Assembly: GCF_964340395.1 (NCBI RefSeq)
Contig: NC_135562.1
Coordinates: 14,378,796-14,440,795 of the forward strand
Reading direction: 5' to 3'
Length of the DNA: 62,000 bases
Origin: Glandiceps talaboti
Taxonomy: Eukaryota; Hemichordata; Enteropneusta; Spengelidae
The notes beneath the pieces are model-generated. The model saw only the letters and a program-made list of their open reading frames with translations. It ran no database searches and was not told the DNA's origin. Each line of letters opens with the position of its first letter. Within the stretch, counting starts at the first letter, position 1. A program made the position numbers and the translations under genes. Below are positions 32,535 to 43,465 of this stretch, in pieces.

Positions 32535-33367
32535 GACGAACACATCTTCAACCAGGCAGCCCCACTGTACCAAAATGCACTAAAAACCAGCGGCCACAAA
32601 GAGAACATCACGTACACCAGCACCCCGACGCAGAAAAACAAGAAAAACAGAAATAGAAACACCATCTGGTTTAACCCACCATACAGCAAAAATGTAGCCA
32701 CCAATGTAGGCAAACGATTCCTCAACCTAATCACAAAACATTTCCCAGCAGACTCTAAGTTACACAAAATATTCAACAGAAACAATGTCAAAGTCAGTTA
32801 TAGCTGCATGCCAAACATGGCTACCATAATCAAAGCGAATAACGCCACCATCTCCAACAGCGAAACTAAACCCACTCAAAAACCCTGTAATTGCAGACAG
32901 AAAGACACCTGCCCTCTGAACGGCGAATGCCAAACGGAAAACATCGTATACCAAGCCACCGTCCACGGAAAACAAACAAAAGTATATATCGGTCTAACAG
33001 AGAACAACTTCAAACAGAGATACGCCAACCACAAACAGTCATTCAAACATGAAAAACACGAAAACAGCACAGAACTATCAAAACACATTTGGAAACTGAA
33101 AAGAAACAATGAGCCTTTTTCCGTATCCTGGTCCATCAACAAGAAAGCCCAAGCATACACCAATAAAACAAAACGATGCAACCTGTGTTTAACCATGGAT
33201 GTATTAGTGAGATATCTCACTAATACATCCATGGTTTAACCGAAAAACTAGCTATTATTAAAGCAGACAAAAGCTCCACACTAAACAAAAGAACTGAGTT
33301 GATATCCAAATGCCGACACGAGAATAAGTTTTATTTGTCCAACTTCAATAGAGCATCTATCACCTAA
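32535..33367 (+). pseudogene. Penelope-like element: RT tail and GIY-YIG endonuclease
   Basis: The plus frame is open from 32535: IFNQAAPLYQNALKTSGH, TIWFNPPYSKNVATNVGKRF, FLNLITKHFP, CNCRQKDTCPLNGEC, the GIY-YIG core VYIGLTENNFKQRYANHK, ELSKHIWKLK and CNLCLT. After a 47-bp insertion the frame resumes at 33242: EKLAIIKADKSSTLNKRTEL, SKCRHENKFYLSNFNRAS, stop at 33365-33367. This is the C-terminal part of Penelope-like reverse transcriptases with their fused GIY-YIG nuclease (family knowledge). The RT core is missing (5' truncation) and the insertion breaks the frame, so it is dead. The order terminal block - coding - hammerhead - (TA)n is kept. Confidence 0.85.
33195..33241. mobile_element. 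38-bp perfect palindrome with 8-bp target duplication
   Basis: The coding sequence ...CTGTGTTTAACC is followed by a self-complementary stretch (33195-33232, centre GAGATATCTC) and one extra G, then by GTTTAACC again and the rest of the Penelope frame. GTTTAACC at 33187-33194 and 33234-33241 is a perfect 8-bp direct repeat. Removing 47 bp restores the frame. Confidence 0.8.
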
Positions 33368-33571
33368 ACTATTAAACCCGTTAACTAACGGAACATCAAA
33401 GCCCAACATGGAACAACCCGCCAACGCTTACTTGTCCGCACCCAATAACCCACACAATAACAACCAACACCTCCACACATACAACACCTACCCACCGACA
33501 CAGACAATAGTGATGGTATTTCTATTGTCTACACTCTATATATACAGCACACCCAGAGAGTAGGCCTCAGA

Positions 33572-33612
33572 GTGTCTGATGATCGCAATATGCGTGAAAC
33601 TCCGAGTTACAC
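33572..33612 (+). ncRNA. Hammerhead ribozyme motif at Penelope 3' end
   Basis: GTGT (33572-33575), CTGATGA (33576-33582), stem II TCGC/GCGT with loop AATAT, GAA, ACTC/GAGT stem III, T, then ACAC (33609-33612). GTGT/ACAC forms stem I. Located about 200 bp after the Penelope stop codon and just before the terminal (TA)n, the place expected for such elements. Predicted cleavage lies between 33608 and 33609. Confidence 0.7.
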
Positions 33613-33638
33613 CCAAGAAAGAGTTCCAGTACTACCAA

Positions 33639-33641
<3 letters not shown>

Positions 33642-33708
<67 letters not shown>
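33642..33708. repeat. (TA)n microsatellite bounding the Penelope copy
   Basis: About 33 TA units. From 33709 to 35090 no gene is recognised; two GGTCGGTCGG words occur near 34992 and 35049. Confidence 0.95.
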
Positions 33709-33711
<3 letters not shown>

Positions 33712-35091
33712 TGATATATTGTTTAGAATGATTGGACAGCCAGGTAGTCACAATTTTTAATCTGAATATCAATGAATAGCAGTGCTAAAATTTATAATTC
33801 CCTTTTTTCAGACAAGGACAATGACCAACTTGAAAATAAGTCACAGTGAACATATGATTGAATAAAAACTTTGAGAAATCCTAAACTTGTAACCACTTGT
33901 TTCATTTTTAAAATTGTTAGTACACTGCTGTGTTTATCATTCCCTCTTCAAATTCATGACATTTTGAAGAAAAAAATCCCTGACTTTAAAAAGTACCAAA
34001 TGTGAACGAAAAACTTACAAATAATAGTCAAACAAACTTTAAAATAATTTATTTTTTATTGATTAACCATTACTGGCTGTGTATCATGATTTGGTCCTGC
34101 TATATCAAATGACAGCATAGTTACCTACCGTAAACTTGCAATGATACGGAAAGCTGACATTAGGTGTCCTTGAAACTCAGAACTTGAATCTTTAACTAAA
34201 ACTATCAACAAAGTCAAAGTTGGGATGCTCTGTAAATATTACATTAATTTTTTTCTGATTTGCACAACAAGTTCGTTCTTCATGTCTGACCGGGCGCACA
34301 TGCATCGGCCGTCCATGCCAGTGATTACGCATTGATTCAGTGCCCAACACATGTGTCACTAGCACTGTCAACATCATGCAACACGATCCCCTAACACAGC
34401 TTTTTCGGAATCAAAATACACATGTACTCATTTAATTTAACCCATCAACAAATGAAAATCACAACCTGTCCCATAAATTTGGTTCACGAAGGCTTCTGAG
34501 CTGTGGCATGGCAGATAGATGTTCCGGTAGCAAGTTCAGTGTTTCGCACACGTCAGTGATTAGGTCAGAGGTCACGACAGTGACAGTAGACAAAACATGT
34601 GACGAGAGACGTCCATTTCGACGTCTCATCTAATCCCTCTAATGTTTTAATTTGTAGATTAAGTTTATCAAAGTTGATCTTTTTGTGGCATTGTTTATGT
34701 TAACAATAGAACTGCGTGTTGTCACTGTATCTTATATGATGTCAACAAAACTTTCCCTTACGCAGTCAGTATACTTCTTGTGGGATTCACGTCGAGTCAG
34801 AGCCTGGCCTGGTCCGGCCGTGGACTTAGATAATTTTGATGTCTGCCGTAAAATGAATGCGCCAAAGCGACGCAAGGTGGGAAAATTATTGCTTCATTTG
34901 TAATTTTAGGGGGCCAATGTCGCAAGGTCGTGGCCTCGGCAGAACTGGCCTAAGACGCCATGTGGAACCTTACAATTTTGCTGTGCTCAGGGGTCGGTCG
35001 GAAATAAAAAACCTTTTTTTTTTCTAATGTCGGAGCTGCAAATTAGGGTCGGTCGGGAGATGAGAAACAGAAAAATAAAAAGGGCCGCCCT

Positions 35092-35383
35092 TACCTTCGG
35101 TCGCTCAAACATTATATCAGATCTCAAAACTGTTAATTGACGTGTGATAGTATCTGTTTTTTCCAACAACCGCGACTTCAGCCGCGTACGATCCATGTGC
35201 AACGGGTAAAGGTATTTCCAATGGGTCAGTCAGGTACTTCAAGTACGAGCGCACATGTTGACGTCGACCTGCTGTATTACATACGGAGACGTGTCGTTCT
35301 CAACTTTTCATGATATATGCATGTGTACTCAGAACACCGAGAGAATGTATACTACAATGTACGATGAAGTAAACTGAATCTTT

Positions 35384-35452
<69 letters not shown>

Positions 35453-35903
35453 GGCGATAAAAGCTGGTTTAGGTTGATACGTAATACAGCAGGTCGACGT
35501 CAATATGTGAGCTCGTACTAGAAGTAGTACCTGACTGACCCATTGGAAATACGCGTTCGCTTTTCCTCACGTTTTTGTTTCTAAAGCTGTTTTGCTCACG
35601 CTCACAGTATAGTGTACCATCTTATTTCAATTCTGGTCAGTTTCACAATAATGAATGTAATTGTTATTGATGCAACAAACTTTAGTTGTTTTAGATTAAC
35701 TACCTTTACCCTTTGCACAAGGATCGTGTCCTACGTACTACATCATGTAATACATCATACATGCGGTCGATAACCTTAACGTGACGGTGTACACATGTGT
35801 GTACGCGGCTGAAGTCGCGGTTGTTGGAAAAAACAGATACTATCACACGTAAATTAACAGTTTTGAGATCTGATATAATGTTTGAGCGACCAATTTCGAA
35901 GGT
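35092..35903. mobile_element. Foldback element with (CAA)n loop
   Basis: Outer arms about 35092-35190 and 35803-35903 (TCAGATCTCAAAACTGTTAA against TTAACAGTTTTGAGATCTGA). Inner arms about 35213-35278 and 35470-35550 (AATGGGTCAGTCAGGTACTT against its complement). The innermost loop holds (CAA)n at 35387-35452. Nested arms make a large cruciform-capable structure inside the 30.7-37.3 kb element. Confidence 0.8.
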
Positions 35904-35964
35904 AATGAGAAGGTGTATTTGACGCCGAAACACGTCGTAATGGATGTCGAAGGACATGCCTGTC

Positions 35965-36296
35965 ACGAGCACGACGTACTCGTGACAGGCGCTGGTCAGC
36001 AGACTCGGAAAAAAAAAAAAAGTTGGGAAGAAAAAAAAAAAAGTTGAAATTATTTTTTTTTAGATTTAAAAATTAAAATAAAAAACTTTAACAATTATAT
36101 ATAATGCTTAAAATAATTCTGGTTTGACGAAAAATAAAACAATATTCTCAAATAAATGAAAACTTATTTCAATTAAAATAATGTAACCATGGAATAAAAG
36201 TACATAAACGGTTAAAATTAGTTTGTAAGTACGAAAAATATAAAATACTATAGCTAAAATAAAAAAATATTTTTGGCCTGAACGGCTTCCCATACA
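35965..36296. repeat. Long inverted repeat, right arm
   Basis: Inverse of 30765-31130, ending GGCCTGAACGGCTTCCCATA. After it, TGGTGCGACGACGCG near 36314 matches the TGGTGCGATGATGC word of the 24.3 and 47.4 kb elements, linking the large element to that family. Confidence 0.85.
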
Positions 36297-36710
36297 GGGT
36301 GAACTTTCTAAAGTGGTGCGACGACGCGCGTTTTTTTTTTTTTTTTCCTATTTTTTTTTTTTTTTTTTTTTTTTTGAAAATTAGTAAATACACATTTTTG
36401 ACACTTTACATGCTCTCGGAAGATGTCATACAACTCTGGAAGTTGGCACTGTTGTATGGCAAGTTTTGTACGATGCGGATCAATCATCCATCAGGGCATC
36501 ACTAGTCACATTTACAAATTTATCTTATCGCCCAGTGATTTGCAGTTATAATCCCATCCAAGATAATAACGAGTCTTGCCTTGCAACCACTGTATAATGT
36601 CATTGTGCAACTTGTAACGTTAAATAACGAGAAATAGGTCTGTCCAACGGACGTAGAGGAGGCAGTGTTTTCTTTCGAGCACCGTCCATCATCAGTCTGA
36701 TACGCAGTCT

Positions 36711-36788
36711 GTATACGCTACGATGTTCGACACGTCTTTCCATCTCATCGCAGATGGAAAGACGTGTCGAACATCGTAGCGCATACAT
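36711..36788. repeat. Perfect hairpin, arm shared with 43737-43773
   Basis: GCTACGATGTTCGACACGTC with TTTCCATC forms a near-perfect 34-bp arm around a TCATCGC loop. The right arm's complement (GGATGTATGCGCTACGATGT and on) occurs again as a single arm in intron 1 of ARFGAP1. Confidence 0.85.
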
Positions 36789-37265
36789 CCAGAGCTAACT
36801 GCTTACGCTACAGGAAAATCTTTGTATTCAGAAGGCAGAACGAAACGATCACCAGAACTAAGAACACCTAGAAAGTCAGCTGAATTGATATCAATATTTC
36901 GATTGGTCACGACGTACTCAAACTTCAGACATTTTCGAAACATGTGAACGGTTTACCACCTAGCACAGTGAACACACTATTTCCCGTGATTCCCATCTAC
37001 CACGCTCATCGTACACATTACGTACACATATCATACGGGGGGTTATGGGTATGCAACAGTACTAGAAGAAAAGGGTACCCGTTACCAAATAGAAGTGCGC
37101 CATCACACGAGTTAAATTTTTCCGCTAGCCTTGCATACAGTGTTGATCGACGGGGAATTGTAAATAAGGAACGGGAGAGCAAAAATTATCGGAAAAAAAG
37201 GATCGACGCGGGGGTATTCAGGGCACGCGCGCGCTGACCAGAACCAGACATATTTTTTTTTGGCC

Positions 37266-37450
37266 TTATGACGTCCTCTCATTCCGTCGGTGGCGCTATA
37301 GTTATAATTGTGTACCACCACTCAAGTTCAATGGTGGTGTTGAGCGTTGGTGGCGCTGTTCTATTTCCAAGTCTACAGTTTGAACCACAATAGATTCTAA
37401 CAACAATGATATTTCTGAAGAGCACTAGCTTCTGGGTCTTGTTTTCAGCA
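37266..37450 (+). pseudogene. 3'UTR remnant of SWxxW-family gene (copy X), right part
   Basis: CCTCTCATTCCGTCGGTGGC and GCGTTGGTGGCGCTGTTC match the distal 3'UTR after copies 0 and 2. It continues the part that ends at 30734. From 37450 to 38092 no gene is seen, though 37870-38010 matches the 5' flank of copy 1 (about 12845-12975), including an ACTAGTATT word and TAATGAATRCTGA. Confidence 0.7.
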
Positions 37451-38092
37451 TTTTTTCCGTGATCCGATCCGAGAAACACACAGGCCATGTATCATGTACA
37501 AATTGTTTGTGAATGTCGTAGGACGGTAACCTGATACACAAATTAGTTGAAAAGCAATCTGTTTGTTTCATAGAATAAAAAAAAAATCAAAATCGGACAA
37601 AGTACCCTGCAAACAGCTGTTTAGCTTGTGTGTCACTCATGATTCTTCAATTATGCGGTATTTGCATGTGAACAACCCATATAGGGAATGTTTATATTTT
37701 TGGTGATTACTTGCCAGTGAGTCATCACAAGTTCTCCGTCTCTAAACATTCAGTCAGTCATATCATAGACCCTCCATAGGGTCTATGGTCATATGCAAAA
37801 TAGGGTCCCAGGCCCAGGCACTCGTAAACCTATAGAGGCTTATGGATAGGCCTTGATTGAAATTTGGTGACGACCTGCCTCCGGTATCCCTCCCACACCC
37901 TCCCCCATTCCGAGTATGCTGTACTAGTATTTGATTACGGATACCTGGTTGCAAATAATGAATGCTGACACACCTTATAATCACCTATAAAGAATATATT
38001 GATCGAAATGTATGTTTACACAACTTAACATCATGATGTTCACATGCAACACCTACATAGCCGAAATCATGCATGGAAGTACCACACTCGAC

Positions 38093-38192
38093 CACAGGGG
38101 CGTGTAATATTTCATAGATATTGTTGTTTACTTGCTTAGAATGTCGTTTTCTTAGGAAAACAACAATCTATGAAATATTACTCGCCCCTGTG
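38093..38192. mobile_element. 100-bp MITE, hAT-like
   Basis: CACAGGGGCGTGTAATATTT at the left and its near-complement at the right. Flanks CACTCGAC (38085-38092) and TACTCGAC (38193-38200) make an 8-bp target duplication with one mismatch. An 8-bp duplication and CAGGGG ends suggest the hAT superfamily (family knowledge). It lies upstream of copy 2; a longer relative lies downstream at 42061-42270. Confidence 0.7.
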
Positions 38193-38237
38193 TACTCGAC
38201 TACATCATGTACATCATGCATTAGACTGTCGACAGTT

Positions 38238-38434
38238 GCTTGCGCCTGTTTTCCCTACGTTTTATCTAAACTTAAGTCGTTGCCGCGCTCCCATCCGGTG
38301 CAATACTACGATAATAGCATACTGATATCGAGGGCCGAAGGCCCGGGCCTTCGGCCCTTGATATCAGTATGCGATTATAGTAATGTTGCACCGGATCGGA
38401 GTTTAGATAAGACGTAGCAAAAAAAGGCGCAAGC
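38238..38434. mobile_element. Near-perfect hairpin element, about 197 bp
   Basis: GCTTGCGCC at the left, GGCGCAAGC at the right, with pairing through TACGTTTTATCTAAAC-like arms to a centre of GGCCGAAGGCCCGGGCCTTC. Absent from the equivalent place before copy 1 near 13.05 kb, so inserted after the gene duplication. Confidence 0.85.
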
Positions 38435-38489
38435 GACGCGTCGAAAATGTGATACTTGAAACATGTGATGTGACGTGAACGTGAAAGCA

Positions 38490-38688
38490 TAATATATGCA
38501 CTCGCGCGTTGTTGCTGTGACAACACTTTGGAATGCTCGCATGATATATATTGCGCACGCATTTGTTGTAGCAACATACACGACAACCACATTTCCTGAG
38601 AAACTTCGCTAGAGATAACGTCGTACGCTCATTCAACCGTTTTCAATACGTGTAATAACTACAGATTCAGAATATTGTGATTAACAGA
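38490..38688 (+). promoter_or_regulatory. Conserved proximal promoter of copy 2
   Basis: Nearly identical to 13085-13292. The two X-box-like palindromes are intact: GTTGCTGTGACAAC near 38511 and GTTGTAGCAAC near 38566. Both copies thus appear to have kept their cis elements; promoter identity is inference. Confidence 0.5.
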
Positions 38689-39984
38689 ATGGCTAGTCAG
38701 AGTTATAATCTACATTGGGGTAAGAGGACAAAAACTTGTAGTGACAAATTTTATTTTTTTCATCCAAAAATACAAAACATGATCGATTTGTGTAATCCAG
38801 CATGAACAAAGAAAGGTGTTACGTTGGCGTTTGTGTTTCATAATGACCTGACAATAACAAACCCTCATTAAGTTGAACTTTTTCACTTACAGATCTAGAA
38901 GTCGTACAGTGTGCGATGGAAAATCCCAATTTTGCAAAAGATTCAGACGAAATTTCACAAATCCAAGTATCAACACCAGACATAAGGTAAGATATACCTT
39001 TATATAATGTAAGCTATGGAATTTATCGTTCTGAGTTTAAGGTTATACATTAACCTTACAGTTTCCGTACAGTGTTCTAACCTGTCTATATTCCTGTGTG
39101 TCATGTTATAGCTCCTACGACGTGTCAACAGACACAGAGAGCATGTCATGGAATGAATGGGCCGATTTAATTGAGAACGGTGACTTTGATGACAAGAATA
39201 CTGCAGAACAGTATCTGTTGAAGTCGGTGCCTTGTCTATCAGTCTCAATGTCTGTTGACATGGTAACCAATCCAGAACAAAACATGGAAGAAATATACGA
39301 TGAAAGGTAATTTATTGATTTTATTTGTCAGCTTCTATGATAATTATACAAAAATTAAGAACTGCCCATAAAAGATGAAAACAATGTGCGAGTTCTGTTA
39401 TGTTTATAGATCTACGTGAATGTGACTGAAATATATATTTTCCTCTGTCTCTTAATATAGTATTACTATGGAAACTACTCCATCCACAACTGTCCCAGCA
39501 GACGATACATTGTCTTGGGATCAGTGGGAAAACTTACTTCTAAGTGAAAACAAGAAGGATGTAGAGCTAGCAGAGAAATATGTAACAGAGGTGATACCAA
39601 CTATGACGTCAGTAGTCATACCGGAAGTAGTACATGAAGTCATTAGTGAAAGGGTGTCTTTGAAGAGAAAACATTCTGAAAGGTAAACAAATGTATTTCT
39701 TATTCATATATTTTATATGAATGTATACTTTATAATATTAATGAGTACAATCGTTAATACATGCTTATCAAAAATATATTTTGTTGTGTTGTGTTGAAAA
39801 AATAATTTGACATATATTATTTACAGCACTTAACACTGAATTAAAACACTTTGCCACACGTGTTTATAACATTTATATCAAGTGTAAAGTATACTCATTC
39901 AATTGCTTTAATTATAAGAGTAGTTAGTATTGCTAACCTTTTTTACAGATTGATTACATTGAGAAACATCACATACTGGGCTGA

Positions 39985-40030
<46 letters not shown>

Positions 40031-40063
40031 CACTCTCTCACTCTCTCTCACTCTCTCTCACAT

Positions 40064-40109
<46 letters not shown>

Positions 40110-41714
40110 TCACTCACTGAGATTCAACCTCACGCTAGTACTAACACACACTCAGATTCACACTCTAACACACATGGTAAACACCTAGAACTATAAATGA
40201 CATGTATAGATAGATATGATATGGCATGATTTTACATCTTAAAATCAGGTTTTTCAATTTCTCTTACTCTACAATATGTGTATTATAAACTATTTTTACT
40301 GCAACTCTTGTCATGACATTTCTTATTTTGTTGCTATGATACAGTCCAAACAACACCAAGACAAAACGAGCAAGGACAGGTTGTGATACTGTCGTTGTAT
40401 TGATTGAAAGTTCAGGAAGTCCAACTCACAAAGTCAATCATTTACCACTGAGAGATAATCTGAATGTACAAGAGACATCATATAAAGTTAATACCAATGA
40501 ATCTCAGCCTAAGGCAGTGGTGAAATCATTGAAAAGAAAACTTGACAGTGGGTGAGTAAATGAATTGAAATTGAAGAATATATCATGTATCATAACATAT
40601 CATAATATTGTCCATACTTCACAAGAATTACTTTTTTGAGCTGCTGGTAATTGTTCAGGTTTTTTTAGACATAACACTATCGGATATACAAGTACATGAT
40701 ATGTATCAAATGCAAAGTAAATGATATGACATACAATCAAATAAAATCTACTTCACATCACATGTACAATATTTTGACAACTCATAGAGTACCACTAATC
40801 CACACTGACTCTCCTCTTGATTTGCAGTGTTCTTCCTCCTAATAAGAAATTTGCATGTGACAATGATGACAAAGAAAACTATGATGACGTCACCAGTTGT
40901 TTGGAAGAATCTATGTTAATGAGTTCATCTTGTAACAAGGATGGATACCATAGATTGAAAACAAAGAAAGGACCAAAGAGAGCAAAACGATTTAGGTAAT
41001 GTACATTTCAACTCTTGACTAGAACAAATCGTAATGCTCCATCAGTCATCAATAGTATCACTATGGCAACTACTGAACAGTTTCTTTTTGTGTCTTTTCA
41101 TTTTCATACTGATGGAGAAACGACTCTTAGTCCAAGGACAGTGCATCATTATAAAATAAACTCAATAGTTTGCCAATAGATTTTAAATGTTAGGGAGACA
41201 AATAAAAGATCTTTGTAGGATATAGTGACATCTAAATTCTATACTTTTGCCAAAGACTCTATATATTTGGAGACTTTTTTCTGAATATCTCACTTTCATA
41301 ATTGTGTATCAAACTGATGCAAATAAAATAGTACTATTTATAAAGGAACACGTTTTTTGTAATATTTCTGATATCTAAACTAAATGGGCACTAAATACAT
41401 ATTCATGTATAGCCCTGACATATTGAAAGCTGGATGAAAATTAATTTCAATCAACCCTCACCCTCACCCCTCCCCAAAACTAGGGGTTTTTTTTGTTTCC
41501 TCTTTATTCTTCACCGATCTCTTGGGAAAGATTGTCTAGATATCATACAACAATGTGATGAATTTTGTAGTTCAAATTATGTTAATTATTATTCATTGAA
41601 TATTTATTAATTATTTTTCCATTTCATCTTTTTTACAGGTCGTTGTTGCTGAGAGCTGTTAAGAAATCTCGTGCCTTTATTCGAAATATATTTCCTAAAG
41701 GCACAAACAATTGA
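38689..41714 (+). CDS. Unknown SWxxW-repeat protein, copy 2 (7 exons, 330 aa)
   Basis: Exons 38689-38719, 38893-38986, 39112-39306, 39461-39682, 40345-40551, 40828-40995 and 41639-41714. They sum to 993 nt (331 codons). Exon lengths 1-6 and all phases equal those of copy 1; the last exon is shorter and ends RAFIRNIFPKGTNN as in copy 0. The start is MASQSYNLHW. Both SWxxW...AExYL motifs, the KTKRARTG cluster and KGPKRAKRFR are present. I counted by eye about 22 amino-acid changes and about 7 silent changes against copy 1 in exons 1-6, with no stop or frameshift. The family is unknown to me. Both copies look translatable and share a promoter, so functional redundancy or divergence are equally open. 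Confidence 0.85.
39989..40107. repeat. (CA)n-(CTCT)-(CA)n microsatellite in intron 4
   Basis: Positional equivalent of 14583-14720, here with shorter CT and longer CA runs. Confidence 0.95.
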
Positions 41715-42060
41715 AATATTTAAAAGAGAGAAATTTAAATGTATTTTTATTGAACTTTCAAGTATTAAAGAATTTATTAATTTTGAGGAGATGTCTTGTG
41801 TTTTTTTTATTGGTTTATGGACTTTAGTTTGATTCTTAGTTCTGACAACAGATGTACGAGTATGAATAAAATCTGTTATATGACAAAGTCAGGTTTGATA
41901 TTTCTGGTCTATTTGAAAAACATCCCTCTTACAAAAACTTGTATGGTGGTCCTCTCATTCCGTTGGTGGCGCTATAGTAAATTGATAATTGTGTAACACT
42001 TCTCAATGATGGTGTTGGGCGTTGGTGGCGCTGTAAAAGAGGTTTACGATGATGAATACA

Positions 42061-42270
42061 CACAGGGGCGTGTAATATTTCATAGATTGTTGTTTTCTTA
42101 TTGCTTAGAATGCCGTTTTCTTAGGAAAATATCGTACGAATCTTGCTGCTACAAATGTATCAATCTCTATCTTCCCTTTACATGTAGGAATATATATTAA
42201 TCAAAAGGTTGTTATATTTAGTCTGTAGACCTGGAAAACAACAATCTATGAAATATTACACGCCCCTGTG
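42061..42270. mobile_element. 210-bp MITE, relative of 38093-38192
   Basis: Ends CACAGGGGCGTGTAATATTT and its complement; the interior carries TTGCTTAGAATGCCGTTTTC as in the 100-bp copy plus about 110 bp more. No clear 8-bp target duplication. From 42271 to 43000 no gene is seen. Confidence 0.75.
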
Positions 42271-42999
42271 CACAGACATAACTACTTGAACTAGACATTC
42301 AGACATGAAGAAAACACTAAAACATTTTTTTTAATTTACCCACTCCACCTATTCTAAAATTGAGCGTAACTGAACCACACAATTTATTTTAGGCCTTGTC
42401 ATTATAATATCGCTTTCCGAGTCCTCGTTACACTTTATTGAGTTATATTTTGAGAGACTACACATTTTCTATTTTCTGTCTACCTTCATAATTACCTTCT
42501 CCTATTTTAGGAAATTTTAACATTTAAAATTTGTAATGAACTATCATTATAAATATTTCATTTTTGTCGACGTCTCTCTTTGATTTTTATTACGTACGTA
42601 TAGTAACAGTAAAAACCAAACAACTTAAGCTTAAATTCTTGGTTCGTTCGAAATAACCACTATGGCACAGATTCGCAGATAGCAATCAATAAATAAAACT
42701 GACAGAATCGCTTTAAGTGTCCACATAACAAGAATTCCGTGTTTTCCATAAACGACGTGACCGACCCTTGCTTGTTCCGCCACCAATTACATCTTATTCC
42801 CAGTTTGTTAACATTTAAAAAAAAATTGAGAACTTCTAAGCTAAATGTGTTCTTGACCTTCCTATATGTCTGTTTTAATTTCTTTCACCAGTGATGCTCA
42901 TTTTTTTTTTGCGGGCATCCCATTGGAAACACACCATTTTATATTTCAGCTAATATTCAGTACTAATCTCACCGTATGCGCGTGGGTGTTCCGGTGTTT

Positions 43000-43465
43000 T
43001 TACATTAGCTATAGTCACAGTCGACCGTGAGTGAACTGTGGAGGGCGTTGTTATGACGTAAATTAACGGTATAAAATCGAAGTGCTTAAAGGGTCCTATG
43101 TACAGAACGCGATTCTAGGTTTAACGTAATGTTTGCCTGATGATATCTAATAAACGTTCACAGTTTGTTAAATTATTCCCATAAATCTGTTTTGGTACTA
43201 TATTTCAATTTTAAATCAGAATTTTTTGGGAAACACTACGACCAGTGCTACTTTTTCCACCAACCTAAGCGGTCAATTCACAATTCAATATGGCGTCATT
43301 GACCGAGTGACACATCATCGACTTTGACGAAGAAACGGCAATCTATACATATTTATTTAATTTTACATCAATAACAGTGCCCATGAAACCTCTTTGACGT
43401 TGTGAATCGCGTCTGAAAAGTATAAAATCATATCTGTCGATTATTTATTGAGCCAGAGCTTTAAG
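43000..43465 (+). promoter_or_regulatory. 5' flank of ARFGAP1
   Basis: Upstream of the start codon there is a CRE-like ATGACGTAA (about 43052) and GATTTATTG-type AT-rich DNA; no TATA box at a supported start. A regulatory role is inferred from position only. Confidence 0.3.

Larger units (their letters stand above)
30735..37265. mobile_element. 6.5-kb composite TIR element with TTA duplications
   Basis: The left end GGCCAAAAAAAAAATCTGGT continues TCTGGTCAG; the right end is the complement, CTGACCAGAACCAGA...TTTTTTTGGCC ending at 37265. TTA flanks both sides (30732-30734 and 37266-37268). Removing the element joins the two halves of a 3'UTR that is continuous in the other copies (GTTATGACGTCC), which supports a real insertion. 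A 3-bp TTA duplication and GGCC termini are features of PIF/Harbinger elements (family knowledge). I see no transposase; the interior is a nest of other repeats, so it is non-autonomous or a composite. Confidence 0.65.

Noticed and set aside
36944-37237. 97-aa frame at the right end of the composite element
   Set aside because: No recognisable motif, and it ends in the CG-rich terminal region of the element. Not supported as a gene.
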